From NCBI RefSeq assembly GCF_029948085.1, contig NZ_JARZZP010000007.1, positions 1-64,000 of the forward strand: a DNA stretch of 64,000 nt, written 5' to 3'. Below, in pieces: positions 26,666 to 35,042 of the stretch (the first letter of the stretch is position 1; every line of letters begins with the position of its first letter). Made by a program: the position numbers and the translations under genes. This stretch comes from Streptococcus taonis (GTDB taxonomy: Bacteria; Bacillota; Bacilli; Lactobacillales; Streptococcaceae). The notes below the pieces were generated by a model. That model was given only the letters and a program-made list of their open reading frames with translations. It had not been told where the DNA came from and did not search any database.

Positions 26666-26687
26666 ATGGCAACCTTTTTGGCAACCT
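26666..26687 (+). repeat. putative integrase arm-binding site, left end
   Basis: The 22-base segment contains ggcaacctttttggcaacc, i.e. two ggcaacc units 12 bases apart. An identical 22-base copy lies at 36314-36335 just inside the other end. Tandem short repeats at both ends are what arm-type integrases use. Confidence 0.65.
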
Positions 26688-26726
26688 TTTTTGAAATAAA
26701 AAAGAAAGTCAACAATCGAAGAATGT

Positions 26727-26756
26727 AAAGTCCTAAGAATTTTCTAGGACTTTTTT
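26727..26756 (+). terminator. terminator inside the left end of the element
   Basis: AAAGTCCTA (26728-26736) and TAGGACTTT (26745-26753) form a stem followed by T's. It now ends rpmF-rpmG transcription that enters the element. Confidence 0.8.
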
Positions 26757-26811
26757 CATTCCTAAAAATTGTTGGAATAGCGCAGTCTTTTCAATAAATT
26801 TTAGGAATCCA

Positions 26812-26848
26812 AAAAAATCTTCCTACAATAAGTAAGAAGATTTTTTAT
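26812..26848. terminator. terminator of the LPXTG gene
   Basis: AATCTTC-c-TAC pairs with GTA-a-GAAGATT with A- and T-runs on both sides, four bases past the stop of the minus-strand surface-protein gene. It can act in both directions. Confidence 0.75.
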
Positions 26849-26851
26849 TTT

Positions 26852-29476
26852 TTACTTTCTTAAGTTCTTTTTGGTATACCCTAATCCTAAACTTGCTAAT
26901 AAGCTAAAACCTAATAAGCCTAGCATCGTCTCCTTTGTTCCTGTATTTGGAAGTTGTTTCTTAGATTCTGCTTTTGCATTTGTATCTTTTGCAGGAGCTT
27001 GATATGTTTTATCGTCTTTAGTTCCTACTGTCGCAACTACAGCCTTATTTTGAGCCTTAGCATCCACAACATCAACTACTTTACCGTTAGCGTCAGTAAC
27101 TTCTTTAGGTTGACCACCTGCTTTACGGATTTCTTCTGCTCTGTCTTTCAAAGCTTGCAATCGTTGTTGTTCAGCAAGGTATGCGTCATGGTCGGCTTTG
27201 AGTTGCTTGAAGTTCTCATACCCACGAGCCTTAACTTCTGCGATACCCTCAAGGCGAGCCAACTCTCCCTTAGCAGTCTCCAACTCAGCACGAAGTACCC
27301 CAAGTTTAGCATTAGCGTCAGTAAGCTCTTTTTCTAAAGCCTTAAGGACTTCGTCACGGTGTGTAAGGGCAAGTTCAAGAACTGTGTGAGTGTCACTAGC
27401 TTCTTTAGACGCTTCACGTTTACGAGCAAGTTCTTGACCAGCTGACTTACGAGCTAAGACTGCTACATCATGAGCCTTAGTAAGGACTTCCAATTCACCT
27501 TTGGCAGTTTCAAGAGCCTTGTCAGCATCTGATTGTTCAGCTTTAGCAGTCTCAAGAGCTGTTTTAGCTTCAGCAAGAGCCTTAGCTTTGTCAGTAGCAT
27601 TTGATTTAGCTAGAGCAAGCGATTCCTTAGCTGTTTGCAAAGCTTGAGTGTCCTGCGCTAGTTTGTCTTTAGCGTTAGCAAGAGCCTTTTCAAGAGCTGA
27701 AACATCAATTTTGTTACCTACTACGTTAGATAGATGAGTGCGAGCAGTAGCAAGAGCTGTTTCAGCGTTGGTGTAGGCAGTTTGAGCTGATTGGACAGCT
27801 GTTTTAGCTTCTTCAGAGGCTTTGAGGGCTTCGTCATAAGTTGATTGAGCCAGTGAGAGTTTTTCTTGAAGTTTGGCAACTTTTTCGGCAGTTGTTGGGG
27901 CAGATACTACCGTTTTATCGAATGTTGAGCCGTCTGAGATTACGTTGTCTGAAGTACCTAGGTAGTGAATTTTTGTAACATCACCTTCGATATAATGAGT
28001 GCTTACACCTACATATTGGATAGATGACATAAATGGTTCTGGCTGATAACGAACCAACTGTTTTGCGTGCCCCCAACGAGCATGAGAGTCCCAGTAAAGC
28101 ATAGCGTATACGTCGTTGTAGATAGCTTGCTTAATTTCTGCAACCGTAGTAAGTTTGTGAATATCATTACCAATAAGTTCTGAAAGAAGAACTTTGTTTT
28201 CTTCACCTACACGGTCAAGATTTTCTACATCGTGGTAGTCAATCTCTTTTGAGGTACGAGCAACTTCGTGAGCAATTTTAACTGCACCTTTAGTAACTTT
28301 AACAGGCTCTGTACCAAACTGATTACGAATCTGGTTAATCAAGTCAGCTGCAAAAAGAGATAAATCTTCTTCTACAGTTGAGTCAAGGTTATTGATGTCA
28401 ACTTTGGTGTTTTGGTCTTTCTTAGTTGAGTTAAACGGTAGGTCGTAACGGTAAATCTCACCATCTTTAGTAAGAGTCACTGTACCTGTCTTCTGCAACT
28501 CTCTGATACCCTGCTCTTTTAGTTTTTGAGAAAGTGCCTCAGGTTTGCCAGTAGTTAGGTACTCTTTAAGGAGAGCCATATACTCTGGATTCAAAGTGAT
28601 AGTGTTAACTGCAACATCTGCGTCAGCAATCTCTTCTTTAGCACGGTCGAGGTCATCTTTAGCAGTAGTGACTGCCTTATCTTTGTTAGATTGGTCAGCT
28701 TTAGCATTAGCAAGGGCTGTAGTAGCTTGAGCGAGTGTAGATTCAGCTTCAGATACCCCAGTTTGTGCGTCTTTGATAGCTTGGTCTTTGTTAGATTGGG
28801 CTTTTTTACCATTGTCAAGGTTAGTCTGAGCAGTTTCTACGGCTTTAGTGTCTTCAGCGACTTGGTTAGTAAGTGTAGCTACCTCTTTTTCAAGTTGGGA
28901 GGTGTCAGTAGTAGATGAAAGAGAATCTACTTTCTTCTGAGCGTCAGCTACCTTATTAGCCGTAGCAGTTGCAGTTTTCTCAGCATTAGATACTACCTTA
29001 GTTTGGTCAGCTACCTTTTCAGCAGTCGCAGATACAGACTTATCCGCATCAGCTACATTCTTTTCAGCTGTTGCAAGCTCACTGGCTTTCTTTTCTGCGT
29101 CAGCCTTAGCCTCAGCTACCTTTTCAGGTGTAACAGAACTAGCTTCTTCTACTTTTTTAGTAGTGTCCGCGATAGTCTTTTCAGCAGTTGCAATGTTTGC
29201 TTCAGTAGATGCAACAACTTCTTTTTGCTTAGCTACATCCTGATTAGCCCTATCTGATTCAGCTTTAGCCTTGTCAACATCAGCTTGACTCGGAACTTTA
29301 GGAACTACCCCGTCCTTGGCAACTACCCTAGTTGCAGGCTCATTAACTGCTACCTCAGTCTCATTAGCAGATACCCCAGTAGATACCCCTAGAGCCGAGA
29401 TTGCAAGCGTTGAAATAACTGCGCCAGTACGCAATTTCTTGATGGTTCCGTGACCTTGTGTGTTTGATTCCATCAT
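26852..29476 (-). CDS. LPXTG-anchored SEC10/PgrA-like surface exclusion protein
   Basis: This 874-residue wall-anchored protein has a signal peptide (to about residue 38, STGVSANE), a long Ala/Lys/Glu coiled coil (about 55-290), a folded middle (about 300-515) and a second coiled coil (about 530-790). It ends in a sortase signal LPNTG at 842-846 with a hydrophobic helix and positive tail. The middle has CAP-like features (LINQIRNQFG, then YDVYAMLYWDSHARWGH-like spacing, really NDVYAMLYWDSHARWGHAK) as in SEC10/PgrA proteins, which reduce entry of a second copy of a conjugative element. AAAGGAG lies before two adjacent ATGs (29476, 29473). It is divergent from the XRE regulator. Confidence 0.85.
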   Translation of the reverse strand: MMESNTQGHGTIKKLRTGAVISTLAISALGVSTGVSANETEVAVNEPATRVVAKDGVVPKVPSQADVDKAKAESDRANQDVAKQKEVVASTEANIATAEKTIADTTKKVEEASSVTPEKVAEAKADAEKKASELATAEKNVADADKSVSATAEKVADQTKVVSNAEKTATATANKVADAQKKVDSLSSTTDTSQLEKEVATLTNQVAEDTKAVETAQTNLDNGKKAQSNKDQAIKDAQTGVSEAESTLAQATTALANAKADQSNKDKAVTTAKDDLDRAKEEIADADVAVNTITLNPEYMALLKEYLTTGKPEALSQKLKEQGIRELQKTGTVTLTKDGEIYRYDLPFNSTKKDQNTKVDINNLDSTVEEDLSLFAADLINQIRNQFGTEPVKVTKGAVKIAHEVARTSKEIDYHDVENLDRVGEENKVLLSELIGNDIHKLTTVAEIKQAIYNDVYAMLYWDSHARWGHAKQLVRYQPEPFMSSIQYVGVSTHYIEGDVTKIHYLGTSDNVISDGSTFDKTVVSAPTTAEKVAKLQEKLSLAQSTYDEALKASEEAKTAVQSAQTAYTNAETALATARTHLSNVVGNKIDVSALEKALANAKDKLAQDTQALQTAKESLALAKSNATDKAKALAEAKTALETAKAEQSDADKALETAKGELEVLTKAHDVAVLARKSAGQELARKREASKEASDTHTVLELALTHRDEVLKALEKELTDANAKLGVLRAELETAKGELARLEGIAEVKARGYENFKQLKADHDAYLAEQQRLQALKDRAEEIRKAGGQPKEVTDANGKVVDVVDAKAQNKAVVATVGTKDDKTYQAPAKDTNAKAESKKQLPNTGTKETMLGLLGFSLLASLGLGYTKKNLRK

Positions 29477-29518
29477 ATAAACTCCTTTTGATAGTTTTAT
29501 AGTCCTATTTTATCACAT

Positions 29519-29544
29519 GTTGTAGTATTTTGAAACTATACAAC
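29519..29544. promoter_or_regulatory. inverted repeat between the surface-protein and XRE genes
   Basis: GTTGTAGT (29519-29526) and ACTATACAAC (29535-29544) form a near-perfect dyad in the shared upstream region. It is a candidate operator for the XRE protein encoded next door, affecting one or both divergent promoters. TATGAT at 29591-29596 is the likely -10 for the XRE gene. Confidence 0.45.
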
Positions 29545-29617
29545 TGTTTTTTTCGCTTTTTAAGTAGTTTTTAAAGGACACAAATTTCAGTATGATAGGA
29601 TTTAAAGAGGTACTGAG

Positions 29618-29953
29618 ATGACAAAAACGAACCTACAATCCTATATCAGCAAGCGAATCCGCCTACTGAGATTACAAAAAAATATCACCCAACAGCAACT
29701 AGAGGAGCTGGCGGACTTACCGTTAAAATATACTTATAAATTAGAAAACCTTGAACCAAATATCAAAATCAAGACCCTTGAAAAAATCATGGATGCTCTG
29801 GATACAAATATAGAAAGTTTTTTTGACATTTCTCTGACAGAAAGTAATCCGCTGATAAATCAATTATTGTTTAAGCTGGAAAAATTAGCACCTAGTAAGC
29901 AAGAGAGGGTCACAAAACTTTTGATTGATTTCCTAGATGAGATAGAAAAATAA
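29618..29953 (+). CDS. XRE family helix-turn-helix regulator
   Basis: This 111-residue protein has a Cro/C1-type HTH at about residues 10-65 (RIRLLRLQKNITQQQLEELADL, then YTYKLENLEPNIKIKTLEKI) and a helical C-terminal part (SKQERVTKLLIDFLDEIEK) probably for dimerisation. GAGG precedes the ATG. It is transcribed away from the LPXTG gene and most likely controls it or the element's transfer module. A hairpin follows the stop. Confidence 0.88.
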   Translation: MTKTNLQSYISKRIRLLRLQKNITQQQLEELADLPLKYTYKLENLEPNIKIKTLEKIMDALDTNIESFFDISLTESNPLINQLLFKLEKLAPSKQERVTKLLIDFLDEIEK

Positions 29954-29987
29954 GCCGAGTCACATATAGCATGACTTGGCTTTTTTA
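29950..29987. terminator. bidirectional terminator
   Basis: AAGCCGAGTCA (29952-29962) pairs with TGACTTGGCTT (29972-29982) with one G-T pair, between the convergent XRE gene and the next minus-strand gene. Confidence 0.85.
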
Positions 29988-29991
29988 TATT

Positions 29992-30759
29992 CTATTTCAA
30001 GTAGTTATCAAATCCATTTCGCTCTCGTACGTCCTTGATAAAGCTCTCTATATTATCCCAATCCTCGTACTCATCAGCAATCCTAAATGTGTCAAGACGA
30101 TTAGCTACTTGAGAAAATATTTCGATGTTTTCTTCAGATTCAAATATCTTTTCAACAAGAGGAAGATATTCAATAGCTTTCGAGATAGTATCTAATTTGC
30201 TAGTAATTTCAAATAGATTATCTTGTTCAGAGATACTCTTATAAAAGTGATCAATCCATACAATTAGAGCGTAGTCATTAATTTTAGTTTTCTTATTTGG
30301 GAACTCTACACTTTTTAAGCTTGATATTATGGAGTTTTTTAATGATTCCGCTCGTTTATCATCTGATAATACAGCTTTTGCCTTATTTTTTAAATCAAGT
30401 TTTTCTAATTTATTAGTGATTATATTAGATACTTCTGTAATATAATCTTCATTTTCCTTCTCTATTTCATCCACAATAGTCTCTGCAAATCTTTCTAATG
30501 CAGTAGATTTTTTGTTTATATTATCTTTGTCAAAGGAAGGAAAAATAGCTAAATAATTATTTTTAGAAACTACCTTACCAGACAACAAATTTTCTGCTGT
30601 CTGGTCGCTCATGTGAAACTTTTCTGCTAGATAAGCAATTTTAGCTTCATAATCTCCACTAATCCCTTGTTCTTCTTTAAACCCTTTAAATTCTTCCATT
30701 TTGTGCATCAAATTAACTGTAACTGCAACAAGCATGCGTTCTTCTTTTTTTTCTTCCAT
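29992..30759 (-). CDS. uncharacterised element-encoded protein
   Basis: This is a 255-residue, mostly helical, charged soluble protein. I start at 30759 (MEEKKEERM) because AAAGG lies nine bases upstream, while the ATG three codons earlier abuts the ribosome-binding site. The first 75 residues contain a possible HTH (KIAYLAEKFHMSDQTAENLLSG). The rest is Lys/Glu/Asn-rich (FAETIVDEIEKENEDY). No family is recognised. Because it reads opposite to the transfer genes and has its own upstream region, it may regulate or silence the module. Confidence 0.7.
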   Translation of the reverse strand: MEEKKEERMLVAVTVNLMHKMEEFKGFKEEQGISGDYEAKIAYLAEKFHMSDQTAENLLSGKVVSKNNYLAIFPSFDKDNINKKSTALERFAETIVDEIEKENEDYITEVSNIITNKLEKLDLKNKAKAVLSDDKRAESLKNSIISSLKSVEFPNKKTKINDYALIVWIDHFYKSISEQDNLFEITSKLDTISKAIEYLPLVEKIFESEENIEIFSQVANRLDTFRIADEYEDWDNIESFIKDVRERNGFDNYLK

Positions 30760-31167
30760 AGCAAACATCCTTTACACAAAAAAGTTTATGTATCATTTTA
30801 GCATTAATACATTTTAAACGTCAAGATATTAACGGGTTTTTATAAAAGTTTAGGGTAAAACGTTTTCAATAACAATCTTACAAAAATTTATTTTTTTTTG
30901 AACCAAATAATCTCGGTAGATAATAAATTATATTCCACTGAAAGTGCTATGTAGCAAGCTTTAAACAATAGTGAGAACAGAAAAAAATCTTAAAAAAAAC
31001 CAAGAAAAATTATTACTTACATTTTAAGTGAGTTTAGGTAAAGTCTTGTCAGTTTTTATGGAATAATTAAGATGTGAGGTAGCTATCACACAATACATAT
31101 CTTCAATATATTCAAAAGACCGTAAATATATTGATGCTCTTAATAAAACGGCTAGAAAGGATAACTC
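30760..31167. other. regulatory gap upstream of the transfer genes
   Basis: This AT-rich stretch of 408 bases separates the divergent uncharacterised gene from the transfer module. It has a weak promoter, TTGTCA (31046-31051), 16 bases, TAAGAT (31068-31073). tttagggtaaaa at 30849-30860 recurs at 33153-33164 before the relaxase gene. I see no coding sequence. Confidence 0.5.
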
Positions 31168-31464
31168 ATGGAAGCTACACAAACAACAATACAAGGTCGC
31201 TTAATTGGGGCATCGGAAGTTAAAGACTATACATCTGGTATCAGCACTGGTCAAACAAATTTGACTATCGGTGTACGAACTTCAGACGGTCGATTCAATC
31301 AAACAAATATCAAGGCTGATATGGTTAATGTATCTGATTTTACAACTTTATTTGATGAAAAAGTAGAAATTGTTCTTGAAGGTGTTTCTATCAATGCTTA
31401 TAACAGTGGAAATCGTGCTGCGCTCTCAGTAAAAGCTAAGTCTGCTTTTATTGAGCTTGTTTAA
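31168..31464 (+). CDS. small element protein, possibly OB-fold
   Basis: This 98-residue protein starts the transfer module. AAAGGAT precedes the ATG. It is beta-rich with alternating hydrophobic residues (TTIQGRLIGASEVKDYTSG, then KVEIVLEGVSINAYNSGN), which suggests an OB-like or small beta-barrel fold such as single-strand-binding proteins have. That is only an impression and no family motif is clear. By position, a role with the relaxase in DNA processing is plausible. Confidence 0.65.
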   Translation: MEATQTTIQGRLIGASEVKDYTSGISTGQTNLTIGVRTSDGRFNQTNIKADMVNVSDFTTLFDEKVEIVLEGVSINAYNSGNRAALSVKAKSAFIELV

Positions 31465-31511
31465 ATTATTGGGGAGGTTTTCCTCCCTCTCATTTATTGG
31501 AGGTTTAATTT

Positions 31512-31811
31512 ATGTTCATTTTAAATAGTTTACATGAAACGATTGATTTAAATTTATCATCATACCTTGATAGAAGTAAAACACCTATCATTTTCGATAA
31601 TCACCCTATAAATCTTCCTAGGGGTAATTTCTACAGCGGTCGTATCAGATTCTGGGTAACCGAGGATTTTTCCGTAGATATAGCAGACTTTGTAGTTAAT
31701 CAGGTTTATAAACATATCAAGGAAATACTTGAATTTTCTTATGATATTCATGGTTCTTACGTAGATTTTAATTATCGAATGAGGGAGCCTGAAAGCAAGG
31801 AGGAAAACTAA
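31512..31811 (+). CDS. small uncharacterised protein of the transfer module
   Basis: This 99-residue soluble protein has TGGAGG before its ATG. Its stop overlaps the next gene's start by one base (TAATG at 31809-31813), so it is co-translated with the membrane protein. Features are an N-terminal helical part, FDNHPINLPRGNFYSGRIRF, and a C-terminal helix. I do not recognise it. Confidence 0.65.
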   Translation: MFILNSLHETIDLNLSSYLDRSKTPIIFDNHPINLPRGNFYSGRIRFWVTEDFSVDIADFVVNQVYKHIKEILEFSYDIHGSYVDFNYRMREPESKEEN

Positions 31812-32317
31812 TGATTTTTCTGTACTCTATTTTACTACTATTTATCCTATTGTTAGGGATTATGACTCTTGTCATTTGGGGAATATATCAATTTGATAAA
31901 ATATTCCTAAACCAACTTTTCTTTAACTACTTAAACAATAAATATTCTCCTCCTAGAGAGTGGTATAAGATAGGTAGTGTCCAACAGAATATTTATTCTC
32001 TGCTACCTACGCTAGAACATTTAAAGGTTAAAGAGCAAGTTAAACTTTCTGATAGTGGTGAATATCTAATAATTCAACTCGGTTCCAATATTTCATCAGA
32101 ACAACAGCGTGAGATTGAGAATATAGTAAAAGGAATTATTGCAAACCACGAAGTTTCTTATACTATTGATTACAGTCAAGTTGAGTTAGTAAACGGAGGG
32201 TGGTTTATTTTCTTAAAATTAGAAACTATTGAGGACGCTACCTTTAATCAGAATGCTAGAGCAACAGAACCTAAAACTCAGGAGGAATTTGACCTTGATG
32301 AAATCATTGAGCTCTAA
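31811..32317 (+). CDS. membrane protein, likely N-terminal part of a split coupling protein
   Basis: This 168-residue protein has a single strong hydrophobic segment (about 3-27) and a soluble part with WYKIGSVQQNIYSLLPTLEHL and WFIFLKLE. The order (membrane segment, about 140 soluble residues, then an FtsK/HerA ATPase) is that of TcpA-type coupling proteins, in one chain. Here the ATPase is in a different frame, beginning inside this gene's last codons with its own GGAGG. AAGGAGG precedes this gene's ATG. I infer the two products act together at the membrane. Confidence 0.7.
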   Translation: MIFLYSILLLFILLLGIMTLVIWGIYQFDKIFLNQLFFNYLNNKYSPPREWYKIGSVQQNIYSLLPTLEHLKVKEQVKLSDSGEYLIIQLGSNISSEQQREIENIVKGIIANHEVSYTIDYSQVELVNGGWFIFLKLETIEDATFNQNARATEPKTQEEFDLDEIIEL

Positions 32318-33044
32318 AAATCCATTTCTAAAAGCTGGGGGCGGAACGCCAGATATAGATTTCATACATCTTCTGTTGCTGGGGAGTAGTGGTGTTGGAA
32401 AATCTACGGCTGTATTCGCTATCATCAATTATCTATACAATCAAAATCCTGCAAGTAAATTTATTATCTCTGAGATGAAACAGTCTGATTATTTATTTGC
32501 GGAACATTTACCCAATGTGTATTTAGGTGACAGAGCTATTTTAGCTATAGATGTAGCTTTTAATGAGATTGAGTTAAGAAAAAAGAATAGAGGAAGAGAA
32601 AAAACTCCCTACTATCTTGTAGTAGAAGAATTAACTTCATTATTTGAATTAGCAGGAAAGTCTAAGAAAGAATATCAGGAGAAAATTAGAGTTATTCTTT
32701 ATACTGGGAGGGCCTTTAATATCAAATTATTAGCCGTTTCACAAGATCTGCTTGCTTCTGCACTAGGGGAGGGATCTGCTCGGAATCAATTTTCTTTAGT
32801 CATTGCATTGGGGTCACTGAGGTCATCAGTAACGAAGGGACTTTTTGAACTAGAGGAAGGACAAGAGCTACAAAAAAATTTACCCAAAAGATTTGGCTAT
32901 CTTCAGCGTTTTGATGATGGTTCTAATGTTATTAAAATTAAGGTTAAACAAGTACCTGATATAAATTTACTGAAGGGACGAGTTCTTGATATATTAGGAA
33001 AGTCTGCTAATGTTGTTGAGGCTGTTGACCCTGATTCACTTTAG
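32298..33044 (+). CDS. FtsK/HerA-type ATPase (TcpA-like coupling protein, ATPase part)
   Basis: This protein of about 248 residues has a Walker A motif LLGSSGVGKST (about residues 30-40), a Walker B segment YYLVVEELTSLFE, and the arginine-rich RVILYTGRAFNIKLLAVSQ typical of coupling proteins. It would pump or hand over DNA bound by the relaxase to a conjugation pore. GGAGG at 32281-32285 precedes a TTG at 32295 and an ATG at 32298; either may start it. It is short for TcpA (usually 400 residues or more) because the membrane part is a separate overlapping gene. Confidence 0.8.
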   Translation: MKSLSSKNPFLKAGGGTPDIDFIHLLLLGSSGVGKSTAVFAIINYLYNQNPASKFIISEMKQSDYLFAEHLPNVYLGDRAILAIDVAFNEIELRKKNRGREKTPYYLVVEELTSLFELAGKSKKEYQEKIRVILYTGRAFNIKLLAVSQDLLASALGEGSARNQFSLVIALGSLRSSVTKGLFELEEGQELQKNLPKRFGYLQRFDDGSNVIKIKVKQVPDINLLKGRVLDILGKSANVVEAVDPDSL

Positions 33045-33352
33045 AGAATCAGATGGTCTTACAGCCTCGCCAGCTTTAGCTGGCTGTTATACAGGGGACA
33101 TGTAAAGACCCCCGTTCCATTTGACCTTGTTCTAAAGCTTTGTAAATTCCACTTTAGGGTAAAATGCTCAATCCCATTAAAACGCTGTTATATCAACGTT
33201 ATTCTATAACTTTTTATTTAGGGTGATTACTTCCTGAAACTGTGAGAGAATAAAAGCGTAGAAATTTCGCTACATTACAATAAATAGTTAACCAAATCAA
33301 TATTTACCGCTCGGCTAACTTTCACTCTTTAGGCGGATAGAAAGAAAATAAA
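33045..33352. other. candidate oriT region upstream of the relaxase gene
   Basis: The 308-base gap contains a GCCAGC/GCTGGC hairpin (33069-33084), followed at once by an aggggacatgtaaagaccccc segment split by G- and C-runs. It also holds the repeated tttagggtaaaa (33153-33164) and a partial third copy at 33217-33223. Origins used by Rep_trans/MobT-type relaxases lie next to the relaxase gene and often have a hairpin next to a run of C's at the nick. The exact nick cannot be read here. Confidence 0.45.
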
Positions 33353-34603
33353 ATGATTTGTAAAAATGAAATTGAAAAATATCTTAAAAAAGATAGCGAC
33401 CATAACCCAGTCATTATGACCAGTGTCGATGAAGCTACATTTGTCATCCAACCGACAGAAGATACTGTAGGAGAATATCCTGATAATTGGCATCAAATTG
33501 CTTTATCGCTGTCTGAAACAGTAGCAGAAAATCTATCCCTCCCACTTCTATTTGGAGATTATGTTCCACTGAAAACCTCACCAGCAGGCTATACTGATGG
33601 CTTTACCTTTCAGAATCTTCCCTATTATTTTGCGATTGCTTGGCATCAGACTAATTTCACGATGGGAATTATCCTGAAATTTTCTGCATCGGCTTTGTCT
33701 CACTATAAAGCTTCCTATCAAGACTATTATAGTGAAGCAATTGACGTTCACAATATAGCACAACTGCTGTACGCTGACTATTATGATTTGCGCCTTTCTC
33801 GTATTGACCTTGCTGTTGATTACTTTAATTATCCAATGGCTGTCAATGACCTTTACCAAGGGTTAAAAATCAAAAAATATATTATCACCAATCATAAAGG
33901 ACGTAAAAATATTTCTAACATTAGCGCTCAAGAAGTGAATGGTCAAGCGCAAACGATATATATTGGTAGCAAGAAAAAGAATGTAAATGCTCTGTTGCGG
34001 ATCTATAACAAGTATCAGGAACAATTAGACAATCAAGGTCGCTATATGCACTTAACTAAGTATTGCAATTCTTGGGTACGCATGGAGGCTTCCTATAAAG
34101 GTACTTATAGCAATCAAATTCTAACCTTGTTGCTTGCTATTGATAGCTCTCAAGATTTGAGCAAGCTCATTGTCAACAAAATGATTGATAAATATTGTTT
34201 CCATGATGCAGATACTGGTCAACTGTTGCCATTCACTAGTGATTTACTTAAAGGTTTTGGTATCTTCCCAGAGCTTGAATCCTTAAACTCTCGAAATAAT
34301 GATTTATTAGCAACCATTTCTTATTTGTTAAAAGGTAGCGGATTTTATCCACTTCTAAAGAAAATTGAGGAAATTTGGGGTACGCAAGCCCGTAATCACT
34401 TCATCATCAGGTTAGTTCAAGAATACGAATTCAACTACATCCCAAATCCAGATGTTGGGATATGGTTAAACAAATTCGGTGGTGAACTGTCAAAACTAAA
34501 TTTTAAAGATTTTCTGGAAGATGCCTTTCAAATCTTTTACCAAAAAAACAACATCACTCCTAAAGATTCCGCCAAGAAGCCTAAAAGTGATGTTGCGGAT
34601 TAG
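33353..34603 (+). CDS. Rep_trans/MobT-type relaxase (replication initiation factor family)
   Basis: This 416-residue protein resembles the rolling-circle replication initiator family used as relaxases by many streptococcal elements. The conserved block LRLSRIDLAVDYFNYP (about residues 143-158) carries the metal-binding acidic residues, and further blocks are QTIYIGSKKKNVNALLRIYNK and WVRMEASYKG. A catalytic tyrosine should lie in the Y-rich second half of the domain, but I do not assign it. It would nick the candidate oriT just upstream and lead strand transfer. Ribosome-binding is weak (AGAAAG). The excisionase-like gene follows. Confidence 0.85.
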   Translation: MICKNEIEKYLKKDSDHNPVIMTSVDEATFVIQPTEDTVGEYPDNWHQIALSLSETVAENLSLPLLFGDYVPLKTSPAGYTDGFTFQNLPYYFAIAWHQTNFTMGIILKFSASALSHYKASYQDYYSEAIDVHNIAQLLYADYYDLRLSRIDLAVDYFNYPMAVNDLYQGLKIKKYIITNHKGRKNISNISAQEVNGQAQTIYIGSKKKNVNALLRIYNKYQEQLDNQGRYMHLTKYCNSWVRMEASYKGTYSNQILTLLLAIDSSQDLSKLIVNKMIDKYCFHDADTGQLLPFTSDLLKGFGIFPELESLNSRNNDLLATISYLLKGSGFYPLLKKIEEIWGTQARNHFIIRLVQEYEFNYIPNPDVGIWLNKFGGELSKLNFKDFLEDAFQIFYQKNNITPKDSAKKPKSDVAD

Positions 34604-34681
34604 CAAGAGATAAGCAGTAGCTTACCCCTACTGCTATTATCTCATATTTCAATTATATTTACCAAAGAAAGAGAGAATAGT

Positions 34682-34942
34682 ATGTCTAGCAATAATTTTG
34701 ATTTAAAGCAAATCGAACTCATGCTTCACACTATCATTGAAATGCTAAAGAATTTGAACAGCGAAAAAAGAAGTTCATGCATCTACACACAAAAAGAGAT
34801 TTTAGATCTGCTCAGTATTTCCCCTAACACATTAAAGTCATGGGAGAATAGAGGTCTAAAACGTTTAGAACCACCTATTGAGGGTACTAGAACCGTTTAC
34901 TATCATATTGATACTGTTTTAGAGTTTTTAAGCCACAACTAG
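34682..34942 (+). CDS. excisionase-like small DNA-binding protein
   Basis: This 86-residue protein has a MerR/excisionase-type winged HTH (YTQKEILDLLSISPNTLKSW) followed by RGLKRLEPP and a wing strand, GTRTVYYHIDTVLEFL. Its place directly before the integrase gene is where excisionase (Xis) usually lies; the pair would control element excision. AGAGAG lies before the ATG. It could also be a plain regulator. Confidence 0.78.
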   Translation: MSSNNFDLKQIELMLHTIIEMLKNLNSEKRSSCIYTQKEILDLLSISPNTLKSWENRGLKRLEPPIEGTRTVYYHIDTVLEFLSHN

Positions 34943-35042
34943 AAGTGAAATGTGCTAGAATAGAAGTATCAAAAAAGAAAGAAAGTGAGATACTATCTAT
35001 TTTAGCTTTTTTCAATTCTTCGATTGATTGAGGAGAGCAACT

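Noticed and set aside
26954-29257. Plus-strand frames opposite the LPXTG gene
   Set aside because: They arise from the repeated Ala/Lys/Glu codons of the coiled coils; Ser/Phe/Cys-rich translations without initiation signals.
31026-31042. Second CiaR repeat (TTTAAG...TTTAGG) in the mobile element
   Set aside because: The spacing is four instead of five and the second half-site has a mismatch.
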